From the NCBI RefSeq assembly GCF_014164775.1, contig NZ_JACJGB010000004.1:62001-126000 (forward strand): a DNA stretch of 64,000 nt, given 5' to 3'. Below the pieces are notes generated by a model. That model was not told where the DNA came from. It did not search any database and saw only the letters and a list, made by a program, of their open reading frames with translations. Made by a program: the position numbers and the translations under genes. This document shows positions 19,261 to 28,608 of the stretch, piece after piece; positions within the stretch are counted from its first letter, which is position 1; each line of letters opens with the position of its first letter. The DNA is from Tessaracoccus sp. MC1679 (lineage in GTDB: Bacteria > Actinomycetota > Actinomycetes > Propionibacteriales > Propionibacteriaceae).

Positions 19261-20531
19261 ATGGCCTCCTGGGCGTCGGCGGAGTCGAGGTCGTTGACGG
19301 CCAGGTGCGTGACCGGGCAGTGCTGCGACTCCATCGCCTCGGGGTCCACCACCTCGCCGGCGCCGATCCCGAAGAGCTCGGCCATGGCCAGCAGGTATTC
19401 CTCGGTGCGTCCCTGTTCGGCAGCCATCCTGGCCCGCGTCGACGGGATGTGCAGCAGCCTCGTGGCCAACCGGCGCAGCGCCAGGGCGGCGTCGTCGTGG
19501 GTGAGCGGACGCTGGGGAAGGCGGGCAGCTTCGTCGTCGACCAGCGCCATGACCGCCTGCCGCAACCCCACGACGGCCGGGTCCACGATGCGTGAGCGAA
19601 GCTTCATCAGCACCTCGGCAACCCCTGCCTCGACCAGCGCCTCAGCGCGCCGGGTGTCGTCGGCGAAGCACGGCCGGATCGAATTCTGGATGGAGGCCAG
19701 ATCGACGACGCGCACGCCGACCAGCGCGGCGACCTCAGGGGCCACGTCCCGCTGCAGGGACAGATCGAGGAAGCGCTGCGGGCCCTGCACGTGGGCGACC
19801 TCGATGACGGGGGAACCCAGGCCGCGACAGGTGACGACCAGGTCCGTGCCTGCGAGGGCCTCCTCGAGGGCGGCGACGTGGTTGAGGTCATGGCTGTCGG
19901 CGAACGCGGAGCCCCGACCGCTGGCGGAATGCACGCGGATGTGGGCGACGCCGCGCGCACGCAGGGCGGCGACGACGGCCCCGGCGTAGGAACCAGTGCC
20001 CACGATGGTGACGGTGGCGGTGGGCCAGTCGTCGAGACCCATCAGGTCCAGGCCCACGCTCACCACGGAGCGCCCGGCGCTCTCCAACGCGGTTTCCCGC
20101 GCGATCCGCCGGGACGTCTTGAGTGCCTCGTCGACGGCGATGGTCAGCGGCAGCGATGTGGACCCGTCCTGCTGTGCCGCGGCCAGCGCGCGACGCAGCT
20201 GGCCGGCGATCTCCCGCTCGCCCACCACCATGGAATCCAGGCCGGCCGCCACGCGGAACACGTGCCCGAGCGCGGCCTCGCCGAGGTACAGGTCCCAGAC
20301 GGGAGGGGTGTCGAACGCGGTGTTGAGGGCGGCACGCAGGCGCGTGTTCGACGCCTCCCCGGTGGTGTCGAGGAGCACCTCGACCCGGTTGCAGGTGTTG
20401 AGCACGACGGCCCCGTTGACCTCCGGGAGGGAAGTCAGGCGGGAGGCAACGTCGTCAACGCAAGGGCTGATGCGTTCAACCTCCGGCAGTCCCTGCCGGT
20501 CGTGCTGAATCGAGAACACGCGCATAGTCAC
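19257..20531 (-). CDS. hemA: Glutamyl-tRNA reductase
   Basis: This 424-residue enzyme makes glutamate-1-semialdehyde from glutamyl-tRNA, the committed step of haem synthesis. The catalytic cysteine is Cys47 in NTCNRVE. GLDSMVVGEREIAGQLRRA and the NADPH-binding VTIVGTGSYAGAVV are also visible. The start is GTG 20531, and an ATG two codons later is an alternative. hemA diverges from hemE across only 29 bases, so both promoters must sit in or near that gap. Confidence 0.95.
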   Translation of the reverse strand: MTMRVFSIQHDRQGLPEVERISPCVDDVASRLTSLPEVNGAVVLNTCNRVEVLLDTTGEASNTRLRAALNTAFDTPPVWDLYLGEAALGHVFRVAAGLDSMVVGEREIAGQLRRALAAAQQDGSTSLPLTIAVDEALKTSRRIARETALESAGRSVVSVGLDLMGLDDWPTATVTIVGTGSYAGAVVAALRARGVAHIRVHSASGRGSAFADSHDLNHVAALEEALAGTDLVVTCRGLGSPVIEVAHVQGPQRFLDLSLQRDVAPEVAALVGVRVVDLASIQNSIRPCFADDTRRAEALVEAGVAEVLMKLRSRIVDPAVVGLRQAVMALVDDEAARLPQRPLTHDDAALALRRLATRLLHIPSTRARMAAEQGRTEEYLLAMAELFGIGAGEVVDPEAMESQHCPVTHLAVNDLDSADAQEAM

Positions 20532-20560
20532 AGTGATCCCTATTCAATCACCCTTGTCTG
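20532..20560. promoter_or_regulatory. hemA/hemE divergent intergenic control region
   Basis: Only 29 bases separate the divergent hemA and hemE starts. On the plus strand CACCCT (20549-20554) is six bases before the hemE ATG, with no ribosome binding site, so hemE is probably leaderless. No equally clean hexamer was found for hemA; TAGGGA-like sequence lies five bases before its GTG. Confidence 0.4.
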
Positions 20561-21589
20561 ATGAGGCAGAATCGTCCACAAATGAATCCCATGCTTTCCG
20601 CGCTCAGCGGACACCGCCCCGAAAGACTGCCCGTCTGGTTCATGCGCCAGGCGGGCCGGTCGCTGCCCGAGTACCGCGCCATCCGCGAGGGGACCACCAT
20701 CCTCGAGGCCTGCCTCATCCCCGAGCTGGCCGCCGAGATCACCCTGCAGCCGGTGCGGCGGCACCACGTGGACGCCGCCATCCTGTTCTCGGACATCATG
20801 ACGCCGCTGGTCCTCGCGGGGGTAGAGGTGGAGATCCACTCGGGCGTGGGCCCGGTGATCGACAAGCCCGTACGCACGGCCGCCGACGTGGACCGCGTCA
20901 CCCGGCACGCGCTCATGGAGACCACCCCCATCACGGAGGCGGTGCGCCTGGTGGTGGCCGAGCTGGGGGAGGCCACCCCGCTGATCGGCTTCGCGGGCGC
21001 GCCGTTCACCCTGGCCGCCTACCTGGTGGAGGGTCGCGGCTCCCGCGACCACCTCGCGGCGCGGGCGATGATGCACGCGGATCCGCGCTCCTGGCATCGG
21101 CTGCTCGCCTGGTGCGCGGACCTGTCGGGCCAGTTCCTGGGTGTCCAGGTGGATGCCGGGGCGCGTGCGGTCCAGCTGTTCGACTCCTGGGCAGGTGCGC
21201 TGACCCGCGCCGACTACGTCCGGCACGTCGCCCCCCACTCGGCGGCGGTCCTGCAATCGGTGGAGGGCCGCGTCCCGCGCATCCACTTCGGCACCGGGAC
21301 CAGGCACATCCTGTCCGACATGGCCGCATGCGGCGTCGAGGCGATGGGCATCGACTACCGCACCCCCCTCGACGAGGCCGCCGCGCTGCTCCCCGGACTC
21401 CCGCTGCAGGGCAACATCGATCCGGCGCTGCTGGCCGCCGGCTGGCCCGCACTCGAGGCCCACGCCCGGGATGTCGTCGACCGGGGCCGTGCCGCTCCCG
21501 CGCACGTCGTCAACCTCGGACATGGGGTTCCGCCCACCACAGACCCGGGGGTGCTCACCGACCTGGTGGCGCTCCTGCACAGCCTGTGA
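20561..21589 (+). CDS. hemE: Uroporphyrinogen decarboxylase
   Basis: This 342-residue enzyme converts uroporphyrinogen III to coproporphyrinogen III. The signature VWFMRQAGRSLPEYR is near the amino end, with FSDIMTPL and GFAGAPFTLAAYLVEG following. ATG 20561 fits a leaderless start; an in-frame ATG at 20582 lacks a ribosome binding site. It leads a rightward operon whose genes overlap by four bases each. Confidence 0.95.
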   Translation: MRQNRPQMNPMLSALSGHRPERLPVWFMRQAGRSLPEYRAIREGTTILEACLIPELAAEITLQPVRRHHVDAAILFSDIMTPLVLAGVEVEIHSGVGPVIDKPVRTAADVDRVTRHALMETTPITEAVRLVVAELGEATPLIGFAGAPFTLAAYLVEGRGSRDHLAARAMMHADPRSWHRLLAWCADLSGQFLGVQVDAGARAVQLFDSWAGALTRADYVRHVAPHSAAVLQSVEGRVPRIHFGTGTRHILSDMAACGVEAMGIDYRTPLDEAAALLPGLPLQGNIDPALLAAGWPALEAHARDVVDRGRAAPAHVVNLGHGVPPTTDPGVLTDLVALLHSL

Positions 21590-22869
21590 CCGCCGTCGTC
21601 GTCGGGGGCGGCCTCGCCGGCGTCCTGGCCGGCTACCGTCTCGCCCGGCAGGGCCGTCGGGTCACCGTCCTTGAGGCCTCGACGCGGCTCGGCGGGATGC
21701 TCTCCGGCATCGACATCGGCGGGGTTCGGGTCGACTCGGGCGCAGAGGCCTACGCGGTTCGTGGCGGCGTCGGGCGAGCCCTGTGCGAGGAACTGGGGCT
21801 AGGGGTGGCCGGGCCCGCCGGACAGCCGCACATCTGGCGCCCCGACGGCGTCTGGCCGATGGCGGAGGGGGTGCTCGGGATCCCCTCGACGTTGGAGGAT
21901 CCCGCACTCGCCGCACTGACCGCGCAGGACCTGGCGAGGCTCAGGCAGGACGCCGACCTGCCCGCTGAGGTGGGAGCCGACGCGGTCACAGTCGGTGAAC
22001 TGGTGCGGGCCCGTCTCGGCGACGGCGCCCTCGCCACCCTGGTGGCGCCCGTGGCACACGGGGTCTACTCGCTGTCGCCCGATCGGATGCCGCTGGCCGC
22101 CTTCGCCCCGGGCCTGCTGCAGGCGATGGCCGAACACGGGACCCTGCTGGGTGCGGTCGCAGCGGTTCGGCGCCCCGGAGTGGCGGCCGTCGAGCAGCCG
22201 GTGGGCGGCATGTTCCGGCTCATCGAGGCCCTCGAACAGGCGATCGTCGCGGCAGGTGGAGAGATCCGGCTGGCCTCGCCCGCGGTGTCGCTGCGTCACG
22301 CCGGACACGAGTTCGCGGTGGGGCTGCCCGACGGCGAGGTGCTGCGCGCGGACCGGCTCGTCCTCGCGTCGTCGGCGGCCTCCGCCTGCTCGCTGCTCGC
22401 CCGGATCGGGGTGGAGCTCACGCCGCCGCCCGTCGCGACGGCGCGGCTGGCGGTGCTCGGCGTGTCCCATCCTGGGCTGGCCGACGGGCCGGTCGGCTCG
22501 GGGCTCCTCGTGGGGGAGCGGGACGACGCCATCCACGCCAAGGCACTGACCCACTACTCGCTCAAGTGGCCGTGGGCCCGGCGCGAGGGGCAGGAGATCC
22601 TTCGCCTGTCCTATCCCGAGCAGCTCATCCCCACGAGGGCCGAGGCGTTGGGGGACGCGTCCCGGTTCCTCGGGTTGGACCTGGCCGACGACGACGTGAC
22701 CGGTTTCGCGTCGGTGTCGTGGGAGGCCATGCCCACCCGGATGGAGCACGCCACCCGCCAGTACTACCTGGAGACGGTTGAGGCGGCAGGCGTGGACCTG
22801 GTGGGTGCGTGGCTGGACGGCAACGGGATCGCCTCCGTGATCGCCGGCTGTGATCGGCTCAGCCGATGA
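21586..22869 (+). CDS. hemY: Coproporphyrinogen III oxidase (HemY/CgoX type)
   Basis: This 427-residue FAD enzyme oxidises coproporphyrinogen III to coproporphyrin III in this pathway. The amino end has the dinucleotide motif VVVGGGLAGVLAGYRLA and EASTRLGGMLSG. The middle shows APVAHGVYSLSPDRMPL, and the carboxyl FAD motif lies near VGAWLDGNGIASVIAGC. GTG 21586 overlaps the hemE stop as GTGA. The frame is open far upstream inside hemE, but that is out-of-frame sequence. Confidence 0.93.
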   Translation: MTAVVVGGGLAGVLAGYRLARQGRRVTVLEASTRLGGMLSGIDIGGVRVDSGAEAYAVRGGVGRALCEELGLGVAGPAGQPHIWRPDGVWPMAEGVLGIPSTLEDPALAALTAQDLARLRQDADLPAEVGADAVTVGELVRARLGDGALATLVAPVAHGVYSLSPDRMPLAAFAPGLLQAMAEHGTLLGAVAAVRRPGVAAVEQPVGGMFRLIEALEQAIVAAGGEIRLASPAVSLRHAGHEFAVGLPDGEVLRADRLVLASSAASACSLLARIGVELTPPPVATARLAVLGVSHPGLADGPVGSGLLVGERDDAIHAKALTHYSLKWPWARREGQEILRLSYPEQLIPTRAEALGDASRFLGLDLADDDVTGFASVSWEAMPTRMEHATRQYYLETVEAAGVDLVGAWLDGNGIASVIAGCDRLSR

Positions 22870-24500
22870 GGCTCCGGCTCGGCACGCGTGGCTCCGCGCT
22901 GGCGGTGGCGCAGTCCGGGCAGGTGGCAGATTCGCTGCGCGCGCTCGGCCACGACGTGGTCCTCGAACGGATCAGGACCGGCGGCGACGTCGAGCAGGGG
23001 TCCCTGACCCGCCTCGGGTCCCTTGGCGTGTTCGCGGCGGAGCTGCGCACGGCGCTCCTGGAGGGTCGCTGTGACTTCGCCGTCCACTCCCTCAAGGACC
23101 TGCCCACGGCGGCCGTGCACGGGCTCGTCATCGCCGCGGTGCCTCGGCGTGCCGATGCGCGCGATGCGCTCTGCGCCCGCGACGGCCTGACGCTGGCCGG
23201 CCTGCCGGCGGGCGCCACCGTCGGAACTGGTTCCCCACGGCGCGTGGCCCAGCTGCGGGCGCTGCGCCCGGACCTCCGCTTCGTGGACGTGCGGGGCAAC
23301 GTCGGCACCCGCCTGGCGCGGGTGGCGGACGGTGACCTCGACGCCGTCGTCCTGGCCGCGGCCGGCTTGGAGCGGCTGGGCCTCACCGCCCACATCACGG
23401 AGGTGCTGGGCATCCTCCCAGCACCCGGTCAGGGCGCCTTGGCGCTGGAGTGTCGGGCGGACAACCCCGCTCTGGTGGCCGAGTTGGCCGCACTCGAGGA
23501 CCCCGCGACACGTGAGGCCGTGGACGCCGAGCGGGCCGTCCTGGCGGGCCTCGGCGGTGGCTGCGCGGCGCCGATCGCCGCCTGGGGGCGCGACGGGGAG
23601 CTCACGGCCGGCGTCTTCGCCGTCGACGGATCAGCAGCCACCCGGACGACGGTGCAGCTCGGCCCGGGGGCGGGTGAGGCAGCGGCGGAGGAGCTCAAGG
23701 GGCGCGGCGCTGACGAGGTGGCTGACCTGGGCGCGAGCCGTCCGTCGAGGCTCCACGAGCTGCACGACGACAGCTCGCTCTGGCGAGGCGACGCGGTGCT
23801 CGCCGGGCTCAGGATCCTGCTGACCCAGGCCGACGGCCCCCTTGCTGACGGGATCCGGGCAGCCGGCGCTGAGGTGGTGGCCCAGCCCGTGCAGCGGCGG
23901 GTGACCCTCCGCGCGGAGGAATGGCCGGAGGAGGCCGACTGGGTGGCGTTCACGTCGGCGGCGACGCTTGAGGTGATGGCGGAGCTCGGACTGAGCGTGC
24001 CTCCGGGTGCCAGGGTGGCGGCCGTGGGGTCGCGGACGGCGGCGGCGGCCGAGGCTGCTGGCCTGGAGGTGGCATTGGTGCCGGAGGGTGAATCGAGCGC
24101 GGCGGCCCTGGCGAGGGCCTGGCCCGAGGGCGGTGGCCGCGTGCTGATTCCCGGCTCGGCGCTGTCGTCGAGGCTGCTCGAGGGCGCGCTGAGGGCCAAG
24201 GGATACACCGTCGAGATGGTTCCCCTGTACACGATGGAGTCGCTCGGCGAACTGCCGGGAGGCCTGGTCGGGGAGTGGCGCGAGGGACTCTTCGACGCGG
24301 TGGCGGTGACCTCCGGGTCGGCGGGCGAGGCCGTTGGGAGGCTGCTCGGCTGGCGCGACACAACAGCGGTGGTGGCGTTCGGGCCGCCATCTGCGGCGGC
24401 GTTGCGATTGGCGGGGGCGAATGTCGCGGCGGTGGCCGTCACTCAGGACGCGGAGGGGCTGATCCACGCGATCGCCTCCCTCAGAAGGGACGATGCATGA
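22866..24500 (+). CDS. hemC: Hydroxymethylbilane synthase-uroporphyrinogen III synthase fusion
   Basis: This 544-residue protein joins HemC (about residues 1-300) to HemD (about 310-544), so one chain makes and cyclises hydroxymethylbilane. The HemC half keeps LGTRGSALAVAQS, FAVHSLKDLP with Asp78, GSPRR at 122-126, the DVRGNVGTR arginine loop and cofactor cysteine Cys233 in GLGGGCAAPIAA. The HemD half has VAFTSAATLEVM, VAAVGSRTAAAA and AVTSGSAGEAV. It starts at ATG 22866, overlapping hemY by four bases. Compare the second copy at 26778. Confidence 0.95.
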   Translation: MRLRLGTRGSALAVAQSGQVADSLRALGHDVVLERIRTGGDVEQGSLTRLGSLGVFAAELRTALLEGRCDFAVHSLKDLPTAAVHGLVIAAVPRRADARDALCARDGLTLAGLPAGATVGTGSPRRVAQLRALRPDLRFVDVRGNVGTRLARVADGDLDAVVLAAAGLERLGLTAHITEVLGILPAPGQGALALECRADNPALVAELAALEDPATREAVDAERAVLAGLGGGCAAPIAAWGRDGELTAGVFAVDGSAATRTTVQLGPGAGEAAAEELKGRGADEVADLGASRPSRLHELHDDSSLWRGDAVLAGLRILLTQADGPLADGIRAAGAEVVAQPVQRRVTLRAEEWPEEADWVAFTSAATLEVMAELGLSVPPGARVAAVGSRTAAAAEAAGLEVALVPEGESSAAALARAWPEGGGRVLIPGSALSSRLLEGALRAKGYTVEMVPLYTMESLGELPGGLVGEWREGLFDAVAVTSGSAGEAVGRLLGWRDTTAVVAFGPPSAAALRLAGANVAAVAVTQDAEGLIHAIASLRRDDA

Positions 24501-25462
24501 TCCAGATCAGGCCGAGAAGGCTCAGGACCACCCCCGCGATGCGCCGCCTGGTGCGGGAGGTGGAGCCGCGACCCTCGCAGCTGGTGTTGCCCGTGTTCGT
24601 CGCCGAGGCGTCCGCTGACATCTCCTCCATGCCCGGCGTGCGCCGCCACGACCTCGACGGCCTGCGCAGGGTGGCCGAGCAGGTGGTCACCGCAGGGCTC
24701 GGCGGCATCATGATTTTCGGCGTGCCCGAGGACGCGGACAAGGACGAGCTCGGGTCTCAGGGCTGGGCCGAGGAGGGGATCCTGCAGCGGGCGCTGCGGG
24801 CCGTCCGCGACACCGTCGGCGACGATACGGTCGTGATGGCAGACACCTGCCTCGACGAGTTCACCACGCACGGGCACTGCGGCTTCCTCACCCCGCAGGG
24901 CCGTGTGGACAACGACGCCACTCTGGCCGCCTACGCGTCGATGGCCCTCGCGCAGGCCGACGCGGGCGCGCATGTGGTGTCGCCGTCGGGAATGATGGAC
25001 GGCCAGGTGGAGGCCATCCGCGCAGCGCTCGAAGGTGCCGGACACACCGACACCGCGATCCTCGCCTACGCCGCCAAGTACGCCTCCTCGTTCTACGGCC
25101 CGTTCCGGGAGGCCGTGACGTCCACGCTGAGCGGGGACCGCAAGACCTACCAGCAGGACCCGGCCAACCGTCGCGAGGGACTCCGCGAGGCCGAACTGGA
25201 CCTCGCGGAGGGCGCGGACATGGTGATGGTGAAGCCCGCGGGCTACTACCTGGATGTGCTGGCCGATGTCGCCGCGGTCTCTGACGTGCCGGTGGCCGCC
25301 TACCAGGTGTCGGGGGAGTACGCCATGATCGAGGCCGCCGCCGAGCGCGGGTGGATCGACAGGCAGGCGGCCGTGTCAGAGTCGGTCACCGCCATCGTGC
25401 GGGCCGGGGCTGACATCGTGTTGACCTATTGGGCGCTTGAACTGGCGGGGTGGATGAAGTGA
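24497..25462 (+). CDS. hemB: Delta-aminolevulinic acid dehydratase (porphobilinogen synthase)
   Basis: This 321-residue enzyme condenses two aminolevulinates. The Schiff-base lysines are in [13 protein letters not shown] and [10 protein letters not shown]. The metal loop [14 protein letters not shown] has two of the three zinc cysteines with Asp in the middle place, so metal use may differ from the classic zinc type. ATG 24497 overlaps the hemCD stop as ATGA. The open frame upstream lies inside hemCD and is not real. Confidence 0.95.
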   Translation: MIQIRPRRLRTTPAMRRLVREVEPRPSQLVLPVFVAEASADISSMPGVRRHDLDGLRRVAEQVVTAGLGGIMIFGVPEDADKDELGSQGWAEEGILQRALRAVRDTVGDDTVVMADTCLDEFTTHGHCGFLTPQGRVDNDATLAAYASMALAQADAGAHVVSPSGMMDGQVEAIRAALEGAGHTDTAILAYAAKYASSFYGPFREAVTSTLSGDRKTYQQDPANRREGLREAELDLAEGADMVMVKPAGYYLDVLADVAAVSDVPVAAYQVSGEYAMIEAAAERGWIDRQAAVSESVTAIVRAGADIVLTYWALELAGWMK

Positions 25463-26742
25463 GCATGGACCAACTCTTCGAGCGGGCGCGCGGCGTGATT
25501 CCCGGCGGGGTGTCGTCGCCGGTGCGGGCGTTCGGGTCCGTCGGCGGCACGCCCCGGTTCGTCTCGTCGGCCCGCGGGCCGTATGTGGTGGACGCCGACG
25601 GCGTCGAGTACGTGGACCTGGTGTGTTCCTGGGGGCCGGCCCTGTTGGGCCACGCGCACCCCGAGGTGGTGGCCGCGGTCCAGGAGGCGGCCTCACGCGG
25701 GCTGTCCTTCGGCGCGCCGACGGCGGCGGAGGTGGAACTGGCCGAGGTCATCAGGTCGAGGGTGCCGATGGCGGAGCAGGTGCGGTTCGTCTCCACGGGC
25801 ACCGAGGCCACCATGACGGCCATCCGGCTCGCCCGCGGCGCCACGGGCCGCGACGCCATCGTCAAGTTCGCCGGGTGCTACCACGGCCACTCGGACGCGC
25901 TGCTCGCCGCGGCCGGCTCCGGCGTCGCCACGCAGGGCCTCCCCGGTTCCGCGGGGGTGACCCGGGCCTCGGCGGCCGACACCATCGTCGTGGACTACAA
26001 CGACGTCGAGGCGCTGACCCGCGTCTTCGACGAGGCGGGTGACCGGATCGCGGCCGTCATCACGGAGGGGGCTCCCGCCAACATGGGAGTGGTGCCCCCG
26101 GCGCCCGGCTTCAACGCCGCCATCCGCGAGCTCACCGCCCGGCACGGCTCGCTGATGATCCTCGACGAGGTGCTCACCGGCTTCCGGGTGGCGCCGTCTG
26201 GATGGCTGGGACACGAGGGCGGCTACGAGCCGGACCTGGTGACCTTCGGCAAGGTGGTGGGCGGCGGCATGCCGCTGGCCGCGCTCGCCGGACCTGCCCG
26301 GTGGCTGCAGCTCCTGGCTCCCGTCGGGCCGGTCTACCAGGCGGGCACCCTGTCGGGAAACCCGCTGGCGACAGCGGCGGGCCTCGCCACCCTCAGGCAG
26401 GCCGATGCGGGCGTCTACGCGGCTGTGGACCGCAGATCCGCCGAGCTGCAGAGGGCCGTCGCGGAGGCCCTGAGCGCTGCCTCCGTTCCGCACGTGGTGC
26501 AGCGCGCAGGCAGCCTGTTCTCGGTGTTCTTCCGCGAGGGAGCCGTCGCGGACTACGAGGCCGCGAAGAAGCAGGACACCGCCGCCTTCGCCCGTTTCTT
26601 CCATTCCATGCTGGACCACGGCGTCGCGCTGCCCCCGTCGGCGTTCGAGGCGTGGTTCCTGTCCGCGGCCCACGACGACGCGGCGATGACGCGCATCGCG
26701 GACGCTCTCCCCACCGCCGCACGCGCCGCGGCCCATTCGTGA
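25459..26742 (+). CDS. hemL: Glutamate-1-semialdehyde 2,1-aminomutase
   Basis: This 427-residue PLP enzyme makes 5-aminolevulinate from glutamate semialdehyde. Family features are [38 protein letters not shown], the PLP aspartate region [11 protein letters not shown] and the lysine in [19 protein letters not shown] 25459 is chosen for its GTGA overlap with hemB; GTG 25450 and ATG 25465 are alternatives. With hemA it forms the C5 entry to tetrapyrroles. Confidence 0.95.
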   Translation: MSMDQLFERARGVIPGGVSSPVRAFGSVGGTPRFVSSARGPYVVDADGVEYVDLVCSWGPALLGHAHPEVVAAVQEAASRGLSFGAPTAAEVELAEVIRSRVPMAEQVRFVSTGTEATMTAIRLARGATGRDAIVKFAGCYHGHSDALLAAAGSGVATQGLPGSAGVTRASAADTIVVDYNDVEALTRVFDEAGDRIAAVITEGAPANMGVVPPAPGFNAAIRELTARHGSLMILDEVLTGFRVAPSGWLGHEGGYEPDLVTFGKVVGGGMPLAALAGPARWLQLLAPVGPVYQAGTLSGNPLATAAGLATLRQADAGVYAAVDRRSAELQRAVAEALSAASVPHVVQRAGSLFSVFFREGAVADYEAAKKQDTAAFARFFHSMLDHGVALPPSAFEAWFLSAAHDDAAMTRIADALPTAARAAAHS

Positions 26743-26777
26743 GAAGCTAACCCCGTCACTCAGGGAGGGAATCAACG

Positions 26778-28442
26778 GTGAGATTGCGGTTGGGTACACG
26801 AGGATCGGCGCTGGCGCTGGCGCGTTCGGAAATGGTGGCGGCGACGCTGCGAGACGGTGGGCTCGAGGTGGAGATCGTGCCCGTCGCGACGGCGGGTCAG
26901 GACACCGTCCACATGCCCGACGGCTACTCGCAGGGCCTCTTCGCCAACGAGTTGCGCGACGCGCTGCGCTCGGGCCAGGTGGACGTGGTGGTCCATTCGG
27001 TCAAGGACGTTCCGCTGCGCGAGAAGCCCGAGGACCTCATCTTCCCGGCGGTTCTTCCGCGCGGTGACCACCGGGACGTGCTCTGCACGCGAAGCGGCAT
27101 CACGCTGGCGGCGCTGCCTCGCCACTCGCGGGTCGGAGTCACGTCGCTTCGGCGCATCGCCCAGCTGCGTGCGCTGAGGCCCGATCTCACCTTCGTCGAC
27201 GTGGGCGGCTCGCTGGAGGAGCGTCTGCGCCATCTGGAACCCGGCGATCTCGACGCGGTCGTGCTGTCGGCCGCCGGCGTCGAGACGCTGGGGCTCACCG
27301 ACAGGATCGCCGAGTACCTCCCCATCCTCACGGCGCCCGGGCAGGGCGCAATCGCCCTCGAGTGCCGCAAGGACGACGCGGACATCGTCTCCGCTCTGAA
27401 GCTCTTCGACGACATCGAGACCCGCATCATCATCGACGCGGAGCGAGCCGTCCTGACGGGCCTGGGCACCACCTATATGGCGCCGGTGGGCGCTCTGGCG
27501 TCGCGGCGCGGCATCCTGTCGTTGAAGGCCGGGGTGTTCTCCATCGATGGCACCAAGCGCAACGTGCTCGAGGTGGGGCTGCCCACCTCCGAGTTCCACG
27601 CCGTGCGCACCGGTGAGAATGCCGCTGCCGCGCTCAAGGCCCGCAGGGCGGACCGGTTCTTCTCGCCGGAGGCGCTCGCCTCGGTGAAGCTGTCGGCCGA
27701 GCACGACGACGAGTCCCCGTTCATCGAGGTGCCCGGAGACGATCGCATCCGAGTCCTCCTCGCCAGGCAGGAGGGCCGGCTCGCGCAGGCCCTGCGCAAG
27801 AACGGGCTCCGGGTGGACTGTGTCTCGCTGCAGGAAGCGAAGCTGATCTCCGCGGACAACATCCTCGGCTGGGCGGACTGGGTGGTGCTTCCGTCCGCGC
27901 AGACGGTGTGGGCCCTGCGCGAGCGCGGCTGGGACATCCCGGAGGGGAAGCGGGTGGCGGCGATGGGGTCAACCACCCAGCGGGCGGCCGAGGAGAGCGA
28001 GATAGATGTGGAGCTCAGCCCGGAGGGCACGGCCAGCTCGCAGAAGCTGGTCGAGATGTTCCCGAAGGCCGAGGGCGAGCAGCGGGCGGTCGTCGTCTGC
28101 GCGGACCAGCTCTCGACGAACCTCGAGGTAGGCCTACGCGCCAAGGGTTACACCGTCGAACGCCTCGAGGTCTACACCATGGTGGACGTTGAGGACCTGG
28201 ATCCGCGGATCAAGCAGATGTGGGACGACGGGGCCTGGCAGGCCGTGCTGCTCAGCCAGCCGTCGTTCGCATCCGCCTATGTGAACCTCCTCGGGCATCG
28301 CGACGGCGTGCATGTGCTGGCCTGGGACGAACCCACCGCGCAGGCACTCACCCAGCTCGACGTTCCGGTTCTGGCAACGGCGAAGTCGAAGGACGAGTTC
28401 GGTGTCGCGGCGTTGGCCAGGGATCTCGCCAAGCAGAAGTGA
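26778..28442 (+). CDS. HemC-HemD fusion paralogue lacking the cofactor cysteine (probable pseudoenzyme)
   Basis: This 554-residue protein aligns without gaps to the upstream HemCD over the first 240 residues, so it arose from the same fold. Key sites differ: cofactor Cys233 is Tyr (GLGTTYMAPVGA), the RGNVGTR arginine loop is GGSLEER, and GSPRR is TSLRR. Asp78 in VVHSVKDVP is kept. Without the cysteine the dipyrromethane primer cannot attach, so normal porphobilinogen deaminase activity is unlikely. The HemD-like half (VLPSAQTVWAL, RVAAMGSTTQRAA) is also diverged. The GTG start has GGGAGGG upstream. A regulatory or scaffold role is possible but unproven. Confidence 0.85.
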   Translation: MRLRLGTRGSALALARSEMVAATLRDGGLEVEIVPVATAGQDTVHMPDGYSQGLFANELRDALRSGQVDVVVHSVKDVPLREKPEDLIFPAVLPRGDHRDVLCTRSGITLAALPRHSRVGVTSLRRIAQLRALRPDLTFVDVGGSLEERLRHLEPGDLDAVVLSAAGVETLGLTDRIAEYLPILTAPGQGAIALECRKDDADIVSALKLFDDIETRIIIDAERAVLTGLGTTYMAPVGALASRRGILSLKAGVFSIDGTKRNVLEVGLPTSEFHAVRTGENAAAALKARRADRFFSPEALASVKLSAEHDDESPFIEVPGDDRIRVLLARQEGRLAQALRKNGLRVDCVSLQEAKLISADNILGWADWVVLPSAQTVWALRERGWDIPEGKRVAAMGSTTQRAAEESEIDVELSPEGTASSQKLVEMFPKAEGEQRAVVVCADQLSTNLEVGLRAKGYTVERLEVYTMVDVEDLDPRIKQMWDDGAWQAVLLSQPSFASAYVNLLGHRDGVHVLAWDEPTAQALTQLDVPVLATAKSKDEFGVAALARDLAKQK

Positions 28443-28446
28443 GCCC

Positions 28447-28484
28447 CCTGGGCGGTCGGCCGCGGCGGGCCGCCCAGGATTTTT
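28447..28484 (+). terminator. Terminator of the haem operon
   Basis: A nine-base perfect stem (28447-28455 with 28470-28478), a GC-rich inner region and a following ATTTTT tract form a clear rho-independent terminator after the hemCD paralogue. Its T tract overlaps the likely -35 of the tRNA gene. Confidence 0.88.
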
Positions 28485-28509
28485 CAAGTCCCTCCGGATG
28501 CGCTATCGT
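28481..28509 (+). promoter_or_regulatory. Promoter of tRNA-Ala
   Basis: TTTTCA at 28481-28486, a 17-base spacer and TATCGT at 28504-28509 form a plausible promoter about 26 bases before the tRNA. The recombinase stop codon on the minus strand lies inside this -35. Confidence 0.5.
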
Positions 28510-28535
28510 TCTTCGAGTCGCCTCCGGGCGGCACT

Positions 28536-28608
28536 GGGGCTATGGCGCAGTTGGTAGCGCGCTTCCATGGCATGGAAGAGGCCAGGGGTTCGAATCCCCT
28601 TAGCTCCA
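28536..28608 (+). tRNA. tRNA-Ala, anticodon GGC
   Basis: The 73 bases fold as a full cloverleaf. The acceptor stem GGGGCTA pairs with TAGCTCC and contains the G3-U70 pair that identifies alanine tRNAs. The anticodon loop is ATGGCAT, giving anticodon GGC for GCC codons. The T arm has GGTTCGAATCC. CCA is not encoded after the discriminator A. The gene is intact although a mobile element begins directly downstream. Confidence 0.95.
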
